A stretch of DNA of 47,958 bases, taken from Phytophthora sp. 'mugwort' (lineage: Eukaryota; Oomycota; Peronosporomycetes; Peronosporales; Peronosporaceae). The notes under the pieces are model-generated. The model worked only from the letters and a program-made list of their open reading frames with translations, searched no databases and was not told where the DNA came from. The stretch is taken from NCBI GenBank assembly GCA_033558025.1, contig JAUCEF010000150.1, positions 1 to 47,958 on the forward strand, written 5' to 3'. Shown piece after piece: positions 38,322 through 47,958 of this stretch. A program made the translations under genes and the position numbers. How positions within the stretch are numbered: the stretch's first letter is position 1; every line of letters begins with the position of its first letter.

Positions 38322-38648
38322 ATGTATCTTTTAAGAATAACTTTTAAATCATTTCAAAAAATAAATCAACTCAAACAAAATTTATTAAAATTAAAAAAAA
38401 TTAATAAATTCAAAAATATTCAAATACCCGGTGTATTTCAAACAAAACAAAAAAAAAAAATTTTTACATTATTAAGATCTCCCCATGTAAATAAAAAATC
38501 ACGTGAACATTTTATTCATAAAAATTATACTTCTAAAATTAATATAAAATTTAAAAATATTTTTTATTTATTAAATTTTTTAGTTTTAATTAAAAAATTT
38601 TTATCTAAAAATTCATTAATAAATATTAAAATTATAAAAAAAAATTAA
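38322..38648 (+). CDS. rps10: Ribosomal protein S10
   Basis: 108 residues. The S10 signature is clear: IPGVFQTKQKKKIFTLLRSPHVNKKSREHFIHKNYTSKINI (bacterial pattern PTxxxxxTVLRSPHVxKxSREQFExRxHxR). The N-terminus MYLLRITFKSFQKINQL is the usual first strand and helix. It sits between trnF and trnR. Confidence 0.96.
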   Translation: MYLLRITFKSFQKINQLKQNLLKLKKINKFKNIQIPGVFQTKQKKKIFTLLRSPHVNKKSREHFIHKNYTSKINIKFKNIFYLLNFLVLIKKFLSKNSLINIKIIKKN

Positions 38649-38658
38649 AATTAAACTT

Positions 38659-38732
38659 ATGCTTATAGCTTAAATGGATAAAGCGTTAGATTGCGGATCT
38701 ATAAAATGAAAGTTCAAATCTTTCTAAGCATA
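38659..38732 (+). tRNA. trnR: tRNA-Arg (GCG)
   Basis: Acceptor ATGCTTA/TAAGCAT, anticodon GCG in TTGCGGA, T arm AAAGTTCAAATCTTT. Reads CGY; the conserved genes shown here use CGT and a few CGA and CGC, so wobble or modification is needed for CGA. Confidence 0.92.
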
Positions 38733-38746
38733 TATTTTATTTATTT

Positions 38747-38818
38747 TGAAGTATAGCCAAGTGGTAAGGCCTCCGTTTTTGGTACGGAAAATCAAAGGTT
38801 CGAATCCTTTTACTTCAA
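38747..38818 (+). tRNA. trnQ: tRNA-Gln (UUG)
   Basis: Acceptor TGAAGTA/TACTTCA, anticodon TTG in TTTTGGT, T arm AAAGGTTCGAATCCTTT. Confidence 0.94.
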
Positions 38819-38820
38819 AA

Positions 38821-38894
38821 GGGCCTATAACTCAGTTGGTTAGAGTATACGCCTGATAAGTGTAAAGTCAGTAGTTCAAATCTACTTAGGCCCA
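38821..38894 (+). tRNA. trnI: tRNA-Ile (GAU)
   Basis: Acceptor GGGCCTA/TAGGCCC, anticodon GAT in CTGATAA, T arm AGTAGTTCAAATCTACT. Reads AUY; the CAU isoacceptor reads AUA. Confidence 0.95.
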
Positions 38895-38895
38895 A

Positions 38896-38970
38896 TGAAT
38901 AATTAACTCAATTGGTAGAGTATTTCGTTTACACCGAAAATGTTAGCGGTTCGAGTCCGTTATTATTCAA
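38896..38970 (+). tRNA. trnV: tRNA-Val (UAC)
   Basis: Acceptor TGAATAA/TTATTCA, anticodon TAC in TTTACAC, T arm AGCGGTTCGAGTCCGTT. One base separates it from trnI. Confidence 0.94.
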
Positions 38971-38986
38971 TAAAATAACAAATAAT

Positions 38987-39367
38987 ATGTCAACAATTAA
39001 TCAATTATTTTTAAAAAAACAAAAACGTTTAGAAAAAAAAAAAAGAAATAAAAGTCCAGCTTTAAAACAATGTCCTCAACGTAAAGGTATTTGTTTAAAA
39101 GTTTATAATACAACACCTAAAAAACCAAATTCTGCTATGCGTAAAGTAGCAAAAGTACACCTATCTAGTAGGTATACAATAATTACTTATATTCCAGGTA
39201 TTGGTCATACTTTACAAGAACATTCAATAGTATTAGTTAGAGGAGGTCGTGTAAAAGATTTACCTGGAGTAAAATATCATGTAATTCGTGGTAAATATGA
39301 TTTATTAGGGATTTATTCTCGAAAAACATCAAGATCAAAATATGGAACTAAAATACGAAGAGTATAA
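38987..39367 (+). CDS. rps12: Ribosomal protein S12
   Basis: 126-residue decoding-centre protein. [43 protein letters not shown] and [23 protein letters not shown] are all conserved, with lysines at the streptomycin-site loop. ATG at 38987 is used; the longer frame runs into trnV. The end overlaps rps7 by 26 bases. Confidence 0.98.
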   Translation: MSTINQLFLKKQKRLEKKKRNKSPALKQCPQRKGICLKVYNTTPKKPNSAMRKVAKVHLSSRYTIITYIPGIGHTLQEHSIVLVRGGRVKDLPGVKYHVIRGKYDLLGIYSRKTSRSKYGTKIRRV

Positions 39368-39773
39368 AATAAAAAAATTATTTATAAATATGTTATTAAA
39401 AAAAGGAAAAAAAACTTGTTCTGAAAACATATTTATAAATATTTTAATTACTTTAAAAAAAATTACAAAACAAAAACCGAATTTTATTTTATTTAAATCA
39501 ATTGAAAATTTATTACCGAAATTAAAAGCAATAAGTATTCCAAATAAAAAACGAAATAAAAAAAAAAAAAAAAAAGATAGATATTTTTTAATGCTTTTAA
39601 ATGAAGATAAACAAATTAAAAAATCGATATCGTGGTTACTTTTAAATGCAAATTTAAAAAACATAACAAACGAAATTATTCAAACTTCAAAAAATAAAAG
39701 TAAAACAATCAATACAAAAAAACAATATTATAAAAATATAAAAAAATTAAAATTTAATCTTATTTTTGATTAA
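39342..39773 (+). CDS. rps7: Ribosomal protein S7
   Basis: 143 residues, bacterial str-operon order after rps12. The N-terminal [28 protein letters not shown] and mid-section [32 protein letters not shown] fit S7 (family LMxxGKKxxAExIxYxAL...VGGxxYxVPxxVxxxRRxxLAxRWL). A lysine tract replaces part of the mid-loop. The start at 39342 lies inside the end of rps12; an alternative in-frame ATG is at 39390 (MLLKKGKK). Confidence 0.92.
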   Translation: MELKYEEYKIKKLFINMLLKKGKKTCSENIFINILITLKKITKQKPNFILFKSIENLLPKLKAISIPNKKRNKKKKKKDRYFLMLLNEDKQIKKSISWLLLNANLKNITNEIIQTSKNKSKTINTKKQYYKNIKKLKFNLIFD

Positions 39774-39833
39774 TTTTTTTAAAATACATTATTTATCATT
39801 AAATAATTAATTATTACAAATTATAAAATTCTT

Positions 39834-40746
39834 ATGAAAAATTATTATTATATTAATAAAAAAAATTTACAAATAGAAACTACAACAAATGATTCTAATA
39901 TCGATAAATTTCAAAATGATTTAAAAATTTTAAAGAAATTAGTAATAATATACAAAATACACAAAAACATCCTTATCATTTAGTAGATCCAAGTCCTTGG
40001 CCTTTTATAATTTCTTTTGGACTTTTTTTTTAACTTTTGGTGGTGCTATGTATTTTTCATGGTTATATTGGCAGTAATTTCTTAATTTTAACAGGATTTT
40101 TAATGATTATTTTAACAATGTATACTTGGTTTCGTGATATAGTTAGAGAAGCTGTATATGAAGGTCAACATACTAAACAAGTACAATTAGGTTTAAGAAA
40201 TGGTATGCTTTTATTTATTTTTAGTGAATTACTATTTTTTGTTAGTTTTTTTTGGGCTTTTTTTCATTCAGCTTTAGCACCAACACCTGAAATTGGATCT
40301 TTATGGCCACCATTAGGTATTGAAACTGTTAATGCTTGGGGTATTCCTTTATTAAATACTGTAATATTATTATCATCTGGGGCAACTATTACTTGGGCAC
40401 ACCATTCAATAGTTTTTGGTGATAGAAAAAATGCTATTTTAAGTTAATTATTACAATTTTATTAGCTTTTTTTTTTACTTTAATTCAAGCCTATGAATAT
40501 ATTGAAAGTACTTTTTCAATTTCTGATAGTATTTATGGTACAACTTTTTTTTTATTAACAGGTTTTCATGGTATTCACGTTATTGTAGGTACTATTTTTA
40601 TTATAGTAAGTACTATTAGATTAATTAATCATCATTTTACAAAACAACATCATTTCGGTTTTGAAGCTGCAGCTTGGTATTGGCATTTTGTAGATGTTGT
40701 TTGGTTATTTTTATTTGTAGCAGTTTACTGGTGGGGAGGTAATTAA
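39834..40746 (+). CDS. cox3: Cytochrome c oxidase subunit 3 (several apparent frameshifts)
   Basis: Seven-helix core subunit of complex IV. Pieces in successive frames give [78 protein letters not shown], then [40 protein letters not shown] and the end [29 protein letters not shown]. At least four one-base indels are needed (near 39934, 40030, 40070 and 40446). The frame from ATG 39834 would add about 46 polar residues before [12 protein letters not shown], which Cox3 normally lacks. Confidence 0.93.
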
Positions 40747-40770
40747 TTTATTAAAAAATTAATAATTTTT

Positions 40771-41491
40771 ATGGTTAGTCCTTTAGAACAATTTGAAATT
40801 TTACCTATTTTTCAAATACCTTTTGTATTTACTAATGCTTCTTTAATTTTAGTAATAGGTTTAGTTTATTTATATATATTTACATGTATAAAAACTAAAT
40901 TTATTCCAACACGTTTTCAACAAATTTTTTGAAATGATTTTTAATATTACAATTGAATTAACTTATTCTAGTATAGGAAAAGCTGGTAAATATTTTGTTT
41001 CATTAATTTTTGTTGTTTTTTTTTTTATTTTATTATGTAATTTAATAGGAATGATTCCATACAGTTTTACTATAACAAGTCATTTAATTATTACGTTTAC
41101 TTTAGCATTAACAATTTATTTAGGTTTTAATTTAATTGGAATTAAAAAACATAAATTTAATTTTTTAAATTTATTATTACCTAGTGGTGCAAGTATAGCA
41201 TTAGTTCCCATCTTAGTACCTATTGAATTAGTTTCATACATTTTTCGTGTAATTAGTTTACCTGTACGATTATTTGCAAATATGATGGCTGGACATACTT
41301 TATTAAAAGTAATTGCAGGTTTTGCTTGGGCTATGTTAAATGTAAATAGTTTTATTTTTATGGCACATTTTATTCCATTAATAATTATTGTATTATTGGT
41401 TGGTTTAGAAATTGCTGTAGCTTTAATTCAGGCATATGTGTTTACGATTTTAACGTGTATGTATATAAATGATGCTTTAAATTTACATTAA
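40771..41491 (+). CDS. atp6: ATP synthase subunit a (one apparent frameshift)
   Basis: Fo proton-channel subunit. MVSPLEQFEILPIFQIP start, then after a frame break at the T run 40926-40931 (one T too many) EMIFNITIELTYSSIGKAGKYFVSLIFVVFFFILLCNLIGMIPYSF, RLFANMMAGHTLLKVIAGFAW with the essential arginine, and the C-terminal GLEIAVALIQAYVFTILTCMYINDALNLH. About 240 residues once the frame is corrected, normal for the family. Confidence 0.95.
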
Positions 41492-41527
41492 TAAAATATA
41501 CAAAAATAAGATATAATATTTTATATT

Positions 41528-41601
41528 GGAAAAATAGCTCAGTTGGTTAGAGTGGTAGCTTGTCACGCTATAAGTCGCGGGTTCAAGTCCCGTTTTTTCC
41601 G
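41528..41601 (+). tRNA. trnD: tRNA-Asp (GUC)
   Basis: Acceptor GGAAAAA/TTTTTCC, anticodon GTC in TTGTCAC, T arm CGCGGGTTCAAGTCCCG. Confidence 0.95.
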
Positions 41602-41635
41602 TTTAAATTTATTATATTTAAAAAAATTTATAAAT

Positions 41636-41988
41636 ATGTTATTAAATTATTCAAATATTTTTATATTCTTAATATTAAGTTTATTTTTATCAATTTTAAT
41701 TTTCATTTTATCTTTTAGTTTAATTAAACAAAAAGATGATTTAGAAAAGTTAACAGCCTATGAATGTGGATTTAATCCTTATGATGATGCTAGAAAAATT
41801 TTGATGTAAAATTTTATTTAGTAGCTATCCTTTTTATTATTTTTGATTTAGAAGCTGTTTTTATTTTTCCTTGGGTTTTAACTTTAAGTTCAAATTTTTC
41901 ATGGGGATTTTGGACTATGATTGAATTTTTAGTTGAATTAGTTATAGGTTTTATTTATATTTGGTGTAGTGATGCTTTAGAATGGTAA
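41636..41988 (+). CDS. nad3: NADH dehydrogenase subunit 3 (one apparent frameshift)
   Basis: Complex I membrane subunit (NuoA type), about 117 residues. [18 protein letters not shown] holds the conserved cysteine loop (ND3 loop of the active/deactive transition). One T is missing near 41802, after which the frame continues [25 protein letters not shown] and ends [14 protein letters not shown]. Last gene of the block, followed by a long hairpin. Confidence 0.95.
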
Positions 41989-42048
41989 ATTATTTAAAAA
42001 TATAAAAAAATTTATTGTTATTAAATTAAAAAAATTTTATAAAATTAT

Positions 42049-42114
42049 TTTAACTATATTAATTTTAATATAATTTTTTTAATAAAATTATATTTTAATT
42101 TAAAATTAGTTAAA
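42049..42114. terminator. Long imperfect hairpin after nad3
   Basis: Outer stem TTTAACTA/TAGTTAAA (8 bp, 42049-42056 with 42107-42114); inner arms AATTTTAATATAATTTT and AAAATTATATTTTAATT pair with two mismatches. Lies between nad3 and the atp9 leader, and belongs to the group of 3' hairpins. Confidence 0.45.
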
Positions 42115-42224
42115 GTATATAATAATATTATATATAATTTAAAATTTTTTATATAATTAAATATTCTAAAAAAGTTTATTCTTTAAGATATTTTAAATAA
42201 AAAAAAAATAATAATAATATATTT

Positions 42225-42451
42225 ATGTTATTACAAGCTTCTAAATTTTTAGGTGCAGGATTAGCTACTTTAGGATTAATTGGTGCTGGTATAGGTATGG
42301 TAATGTTTTTGGTTCTTTAATTATTGGTATTTCAAGAAATCCTTCTTTACAACAAGAATTAATGAGAACCGCTATTTTAGGTTTCGCATTAACTGAAGCA
42401 ATTGCTTTATTTTGTTTAATGATGGCTTTTTTAATTTTATTTGCTTTTTAA
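42225..42451 (+). CDS. atp9: ATP synthase subunit c, redundant copy 2
   Basis: Same locus as 100-329. Here the end is correct ([10 protein letters not shown]) but bases are missing near 42297 (GGTATGGTAATG), which breaks GIGNxFGS. Combining both renditions gives one intact c subunit. The upstream TTATTCTTTAAGATA (42176-42190) is preserved. Confidence 0.9.
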
Positions 42452-42613
42452 TTAAAATTAATCCTGAAAAATATGATAAAAATTAATTTTTATCGTATTT
42501 TATGTTATATATATACTAATACTGGTTATAGTATTTATTTTAGAAAAAAAATTATTTATTTTTTTAATATATAAATATTTATAATTATAAATATTTATAA
42601 TTATTTTTTATTT

Positions 42614-43173
42614 ATGAAAGTATTAAAAAATTTAGTCAATATTTATTACAGATTTTACCAATAATAAATTATACTTTATATAAAATGAATTATGTATAAA
42701 TATTTCTACAAAAAATTTAATTCCTATTTTATTTTTTTTAAAAAATCATACAAATACTCAATTTAAAGTATTATCAGAAATTTGTGTTATAGATTATATT
42801 AATAAAAAAAAACGTTTTGAAATAATTTATAATTTATTAAGTATTCGTTTAATAGTCGTTTAAAAATTAAAATAATAATTAATGAATTACAACCGGTAGA
42901 TTCAATTATAAAAATATATCAATCAGCCAATTGGTGTGAAGAGAAGTTTGGGATATGTTTGGTATTTTTTTTTATACCATCCCGATTTAAGACGGATTTT
43001 AACAGATTATGGTTTTGAAGGACATCCTTTACGTAAAGATTTCCCTTTAAGTGGTTTTTTAGAAATTTTTTATAATGAATTAAAAAAACGTGTTGTTATG
43101 AACCCATTAATTTATCACAACAATACCGATTATTTGAATTTAATAATCCTTGAATAATAAAATAAATATGTAA
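42614..43173 (+). CDS. nad9: NADH dehydrogenase subunit 9, redundant copy 2
   Basis: Same locus as 493-1057 with different indels: near 42849 (CGTTTAATAG one T short) and after 43096 (GTTATGAACC). It is correct in places where copy 1 is not, such as [15 protein letters not shown] and [12 protein letters not shown] read one frame over as [12 protein letters not shown]. Nad9 family identity is from WDMFGIFF and [19 protein letters not shown]. Confidence 0.88.
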
Positions 43174-43220
43174 TATTTTATTAATTATTTTTGCTTTTAG
43201 GTAATTTTTCATTTCATATT

Positions 43221-44394
43221 ATGAGATGGAATAAAAAATCATTATTTGCGATTCTTAATAATCATTTAATAGATTATCCTACACCTATTAATTTAAATTA
43301 TTTTTTTGGATTCGGTTCGTTAGCTGGTATTATGTTAGTAATACAAATTTTAACAGGTATTTTTTAGCAATGCATTATACTCCACATATTGATTTAGCTT
43401 TTAATAGTGTTGAACATATTATGAGAGATGTAAATAATGGTTGGTTAATTAGATATACACATGCAAATGGAGCATCTTTTTTTTTTATTGTTGTATATAT
43501 TCATATTTTTCGTGGTTTATATTATGGTTCTTATATCACACCAAGAGAAGCTATATGGTCTTCTGGTGTAATTATTTTTATTTTAATGATGGCTACAGCT
43601 TTTATGGGTTATGTTTTACCTTGGGGACAAATGAGTTTTTGGGGTGCAACTGTTATTACTAATTTATTTTCTGCAATACCCTTAATAGGAAAAGATATTG
43701 TTGATTGGCTTTGGGGCGGATTTGCTGTTGATAATCCAACATTAAATCGTTTTTTTAGTTTACATTTTACATTACCTTTTATAATTGTGGGTGCCGTATT
43801 GATACATTTAATTTTATTACATGAAGTTGGTTCAAATAATCCTTTAGGTATTACATTAAAAAATGAAAATATACCTTTTTATCCATATTTTTATACTAAA
43901 GATTTATTTGGATTAATGATCTTATTTTTGATTTTCTTTATTTTTATTTTTTTTTATCCTAATACATTAGGTCATCCCGATAATTATATTGAAGCAAATC
44001 CAATGAAAACACCTTTACATATCGTACCAGAATGGTATTTTTTACCGTTTTATGCAATTTAAGATCTATTCCTAATAAAATTGGCGGTGTTATAGCTATG
44101 TTTGGTTCATTACTTATTTTATTAACAATACCTTTTACAAATTCATCTGAAATTAGAAGTACAGCTTTTAGACCTATATTTAAAATTTGTTATTGGTTAT
44201 TAGTTATAGCTTTTTTATTATTAGGTTGGGTTGGACAATGTCCAGTTGAATATCCTTATACTGAAATTGGTATTATAAGTATGATTTATTATTTTTTTTT
44301 TTTTATAATAATTATACCATTTTTAGGTAAATTAGAAACTTATTTAGTACGTTATAATATTAATAAAAAATCTTTAATAAATAAAAATAAATAA
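43221..44394 (+). CDS. cob: Cytochrome b, redundant copy 2 (best rendition)
   Basis: Same locus as 1103-2240 but mostly intact: 43370-44062 is open from [14 protein letters not shown] through [16 protein letters not shown] and [11 protein letters not shown], and 44032-44394 completes the C-terminal helices, ending [17 protein letters not shown]. Remaining breaks are one T short at 43359-43367 (shared with copy 1) and one base near 44060. About 390 residues when corrected, normal for the family. Its stop is followed after seven bases by truncated nad11. Confidence 0.95.
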
Positions 44395-44401
44395 TTTAAA
44401 T

Positions 44402-45967
44402 TGTATTCATTGTACACGTTGTGTACGTTTTGCTAATGAAATTTGTGGAATTGACGGTTTAGGTACAACAGGTCGTGGTAATAAAACTGAAATTAATTTT
44501 TATTCTTCAAATATTTTTAAATCCGAATTTTCTGGTAATTTAGTAGATTTATGTCCTGTTGGTGCATTAACTTCTAACCCTATACTTTTAAAGCACGTTC
44601 TTGGGAATTAAAAAAAAAGAGGGTATTGCTATTTTAGATAGTATTGGTTCAAATATTAAAATTGATATTTTTAATAATGAAATTATACGTATTTTACCTA
44701 AAACTAATTTTAATATTAATAAAGAATGGATATCAGATAAAACAAGATATTTTTTTGATAGTTTAAAATATCAACGATTAAAATATCCATTATTAAAAGA
44801 TAATCAAAACAATTTTCATAGGATTTCTTGGTTAGATGCTCTAAATATTATTAATAAAAAATTGATAATTACAGATAGTTTTAATGCTAAAAGTATTATT
44901 GGTGATTTAACTGATTTAGAATCTCTTTTTTATTAAAAAAAAATTTAAATAAATTAGGAATTTCAAATGTAAATTATGAACAATTTTTAAAAAATCGACA
45001 AATTAAGATAAATTCTGATTTAGCTTCAAATTTTTTATTTAATAATACTTTAAAATCTATTGAAGAATCTGATGTTTGTTTAATAATTGGTAGTGATATT
45101 CGTCAAGAAGGTTCTATTTTAAATATTCATTTAATTAATCGTTTAAAAAAAGGAAATTTTAAAATAGCATATATCGGTAATAAAATTAATTTTACTTATC
45201 CAGTAAAACATTTAGGATTAACTTTTAAAACTTTAATAAATATTATTTTAGGAAAACATGTATTTTGTAAACAATTAAAAAAAGCAAAAAAACCTTTAAT
45301 TATTATAGGTAGTAATATTTTTAAATCAAAAAAATGGTTTTTTTTTATTATCAAAATTAAAAAATTTATCATTATTAACCATAATATTAATTTCTTTAAT
45401 TTTCAAACTTCTTTAATTAATTTTTTTGAAATTACTTTTCCAAAATCATTAAATATGTTAAATAATTCAAAATTATATTATTTATTTAATACAAATTTAC
45501 AAAATAAATTAAAAATAACTAAAAATAGTTTTGTTATTTATCAAGGACATCATTTTACTAAAGATGCTCAAAATTCAAATCTAATTTTACCTGGATTAAC
45601 TTTTTTAGAAAAAATGGAATGTATATTAATTTAGAAGGTTTTATTCAAAAAAATGAACAAATTTTAAATGTAAATATAGAACAACGTAAAGATTCTATAA
45701 TTTATAGAAATCTTTATAAATTTTTATTAAATAAAAATCAATCTAAATCAGAAGCTTTTTTAAAAATTAAAGATATTTTACCTTATTTATTAAAAAAAAA
45801 AATAAAAATTATTTATAATTTTAGTTTTAATAAAAAATTTTTAAAATTAATATTAATTTTTTAGATTCATTAATTAAAAATAATTATTATACAAATATAT
45901 TAGAACAATATTCAAAATATTGATTAATTCTAATAAAATTTTCAAAAATCAATCAAAATTATTATGA
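44402..45967 (+). pseudogene. nad11: 5'-truncated nad11, redundant copy 2
   Basis: Begins at the second 4Fe-4S motif (residue 146 onward), ten residues later than copy 1, directly after the natural end of cob. It shares the nine-A run (44610 region) with copy 1 and has additional indels near 44932, 45320, 45612 and 45846. No start codon or N-terminal domain. Confidence 0.85.
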
Positions 45968-46941
45968 TATACACAATTTTAAAATTTTTAATTTTCATAT
46001 TACCTTTATTAATTGCTGTGGCTTATTTTACTTTAGTTGAACGTAAAATATTAGCTTCTATTCAAAGAAGAAGAGGACCTAATGTTGTAGGTACTTTTGG
46101 ATTATTACAACCATTAGCTGATGGTCTTAAATTATTCGTAAAAGAAACAATTTTACCAAGTAATGCTGATGTAATTTATTTATATTTGCACCTATTTTAG
46201 CTTTTTTTTTAAGTCTATTAAGTTGGACAATAATACCTTTAGGTTTTGGTATGTTTTTTACTGAATTAAATATTGGTATTTTATATTTAATAGCAATTTC
46301 ATCTTTAGGTGTATACGGTGTTATTATAGGTGGTTGGTCAAGTAATTCTAAATATTCGTTTTTAGGGGCTTTAAGATCAACAGCACAAATGATTTCATAT
46401 GAATTAACTATTGGGTTTTCAATTCTTTCAGTAATTGTTTGTGCAAAATCTTTAAATTTAATTTCTATTATTTGGGCACAAAAAACGGTATGGTATTGTT
46501 TTCCTCTTTTTCCTATTTTTATAATTTTTTTTATATCTTGTTTAGCAGAAACAAATCGACATCCTTGATTTACCTGAAGCTGAAGCTGAATTAGTTTCAG
46601 GTTATAATGTAGAATATTCTGCAATGGGTTTTGCATTATTTTTTTTAGGTGAATATGCTAATATGTTATTAATGAGTAGTTTAACTACGATTTTATTTTA
46701 GGTGGTTGGTTAGCACCTTTCCCTTTTAGTATAAATTGTATTAATTTTTTTACCCGGATCTTTTTGGTTTAGTATTAAAATTTGTTTTTTTGTTGTTTTA
46801 TTTGTAGTTGCTCGAGCTATTTTACCTCGATATCGTTATGACCAATTAATGCGTTTAGGTTGGAAAGTATTTCTACCTTTTTCATTATCCTGGTTTTTAT
46901 ATACTGCAAGTATTTTAATAAGTTTTAATTGGTTAATTTAA
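45964..46941 (+). CDS. nad1: NADH dehydrogenase subunit 1, redundant copy 2
   Basis: Same locus as 3838-4818. Frame breaks near 46175 (T missing in NADVILF), 46563 (ATCCTTGATT for ATCCCTTTGATT), 46700 and 46750 are absent from both intact copies, so they are errors of the contig end. Confidence 0.9.
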
Positions 46942-46943
46942 TT

Positions 46944-47246
46944 ATGAATATTTTAAATCATTTTATTTTTACTTTTTTTTTATTCTGTCTTGGATTATTT
47001 GGTATAATTTTAAATAGACAGAATATTATTATTATTTTAATGTCTATTGAATTATTATTATTATCAATTAATTTAAATTTTATTTATTTTGCAGTTTTAA
47101 TTGATGATATAATAGGACAAGTTTTTTCTTTATTAATTTTAACAGTAGCTGCAGCAGAATCAGCTATTGGATTAGCTATTATGATTATTTTCTTTAAATT
47201 ATATGGAGATATTTCAATTTATAAAATAAATTTATTATCATTATAA
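46944..47246 (+). CDS. nad4L: NADH dehydrogenase subunit 4L, redundant copy 2
   Basis: Complete 100-residue frame from ATG 46944, protein-identical to 5178-5480. It confirms that the missing T at 5069 in copy 1 is an error. Confidence 0.93.
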   Translation: MNILNHFIFTFFLFCLGLFGIILNRQNIIIILMSIELLLLSINLNFIYFAVLIDDIIGQVFSLLILTVAAAESAIGLAIMIIFFKLYGDISIYKINLLSL

Positions 47247-47500
47247 TAAATTTATTTTATAAATTGAAATATCTCCATATAATTTAAAGAAAATAAATTT
47301 ATTATAATGATAATAAATTTATTTTATAAATTGAAATATCTCCATATAATTTAAAGAAAATAAATTTATTATAATGATAATAAATTATTTTATAAATTGA
47401 AATATCTCCATATAATTTAAAGAAAATAAATTTATTATAATGATAATAAATTTATTTTATAAATTGAAATATCTCCATATAATTTAAAGAAAATAATCAT
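47196..47500. repeat. Palindrome centre, second rendition: one forward, four reverse 67-bp units
   Basis: GAAATATCTCC landmarks in reverse orientation start near 47266, 47333, 47399 and 47466, spaced 67, 66 and 67 bases; one forward unit is the 3' end of nad4L (47209). The last reverse unit is the 3' end of the minus-strand nad4L. The first rendition of this junction has two forward and one reverse units. Confidence 0.9.
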
Positions 47501-47737
47501 AATAGCTAATCCAATAGCTGATTCTGCTGCAGCTACTGTTAAAATTAATAAAGAAAAAACTTGTCCTATTATATCATCAATTAAAACTGCAAAATAAATA
47601 AAATTTAAATTAATTGATAATAATAATAATTCAATAGACATTAAAATAATAATAATATTCTGTCTATTTAAAATTATACCAAATAATCCAAGACAGAATA
47701 AAAAAAAAGTAAAAATAAAATGATTTAAAATATTCAT
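47435..47737 (-). CDS. nad4L: NADH dehydrogenase subunit 4L, arm B, redundant copy 2
   Basis: Same gene as 5178-5480, intact 100 residues, entered after the second rendition of the palindrome centre. Confidence 0.93.
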   Translation of the reverse strand: MNILNHFIFTFFLFCLGLFGIILNRQNIIIILMSIELLLLSINLNFIYFAVLIDDIIGQVFSLLILTVAAAESAIGLAIMIIFFKLYGDISIYKINLLSL

Positions 47738-47739
47738 AA

Positions 47740-47958
47740 TTAAATTAACCAATTAAAACTTATTAAAATACTTGCAGTATATAAAAACCAGGATAATGAA
47801 AAAGGTAGAAATACTTTCCAACCTAAACGCATTAATTGGTCATAACGATATCGAGGTAAAATAGCTCGAGCAACTACAAATAAAACAACAAAAAAACAAA
47901 TTTTAATACTAAACCAAAAAGATCCGGGTAAAAAATTAATACAATTTATACTAAAGGG
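47740..47958 (-). CDS. nad1: NADH dehydrogenase subunit 1, C-terminal part cut by the window end
   Basis: The last 72 or so codons of arm B nad1 ([31 protein letters not shown] to FNWLI), same as 5483-5701. The rest lies outside the window because the contig ends. Confidence 0.92.
   Translation of the reverse strand, partial: PFSINCINFLPGSFWFSIKICFFVVLFVVARAILPRYRYDQLMRLGWKVFLPFSLSWFLYTASILISFNWLI

Larger units (their letters stand above)
42125..47958. repeat. Terminal redundancy, second copy
   Basis: Repeats the first 5.7 kb of the window and then runs off the end in minus-strand nad1. It is longer than copy 1 because two extra 67-bp units lie at the palindrome centre. Many one-base homopolymer differences from copy 1, including breaks in nad1, mark it as less polished sequence. 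Confidence 0.9.

Noticed and set aside
40926..40934. TTTTTTGAA in atp6 as evidence of UGA read as Trp or of programmed frameshifting
   Set aside because: Reading TGA as Trp leads to TAA four codons later, whereas removing one T restores the conserved Atp6 sequence; homopolymer error is simpler.
46127..46636. A 169-residue minus-strand ORF
   Set aside because: Antisense of nad1 in the redundant end.

Overview
This window is a protist mitochondrial genome. It is very AT-rich (roughly four fifths A+T by eye) and compact, with no introns recognised. It carries bacterial-type rnl and rns, 25 tRNA genes, and a large respiratory and ribosomal-protein set: nad1, 2, 3, 4, 4L, 5, 6, 7, 9 and 11, cob, cox1-3, atp1, 6, 8 and 9, tatC, eleven rps genes and six to eight rpl/rps1-like genes. 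Mitochondrial atp1, full-length nad11, tatC, the rpl2-rps19-rps3-rpl16 and rps14-rps8-rpl6-rps2-rps4 blocks, and the absence of any trnT together point to a stramenopile (heterokont), probably a heterotroph of bicosoecid or oomycete type. TTA is an ordinary Leu codon, so the thraustochytrid TTA-stop code is excluded. Conserved genes use only UGG for Trp and the only trnW has anticodon CCA. The species assignment is inference.

Layout. 1-5122 (+): atp9, nad9, cob, 5'-truncated nad11, nad1, nad4L. 5178-8466 (-): nad4L, nad1 and intact nad11, which mirror the preceding genes and form an inverted repeat (arms about 2.85-2.9 kb) around a 67-bp repeat array. 8549-10705: two trnL, tatC, rpl31, trnC, trnS, rps11, rps13, on mixed strands. 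10734-28231 (+): the long ribosomal-protein run, rnl, a tRNA cluster, rpl14-rpl5, an unknown ORF, rns, cox2, a candidate tatA, cox1 and a second unknown ORF. 28643-36616 (-): trnR, nad6, nad5, atp1, trnE, nad4, trnH, a likely rpl10, nad7. 36732-41988 (+): nad2, rps10, five tRNAs, rps12-rps7, cox3, atp6, nad3.

From 42125 the sequence repeats the start of the window (1 matches 42125), so the contig runs past one genome unit of about 42.1 kb. Frameshifts lie at homopolymers and concentrate in the redundant ends and in nad5, nad4, cox3, atp6 and nad3. They look like uncorrected long-read errors, and the genes are annotated through them.

The genes supply core subunits of complexes I, III, IV and V, part of the mitoribosome and a Tat translocase. 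The most interesting points are: the palindromic junction of 67-bp repeats, whose copy number and orientation differ between its two passes (possible joined telomeres of a linear form); a 32-residue TatA-like ORF; rps4 split in two with 24 hexapeptide repeats before its C-terminal tail; unrecognised ORFs; and a recurrent upstream motif with matching 3' hairpins.
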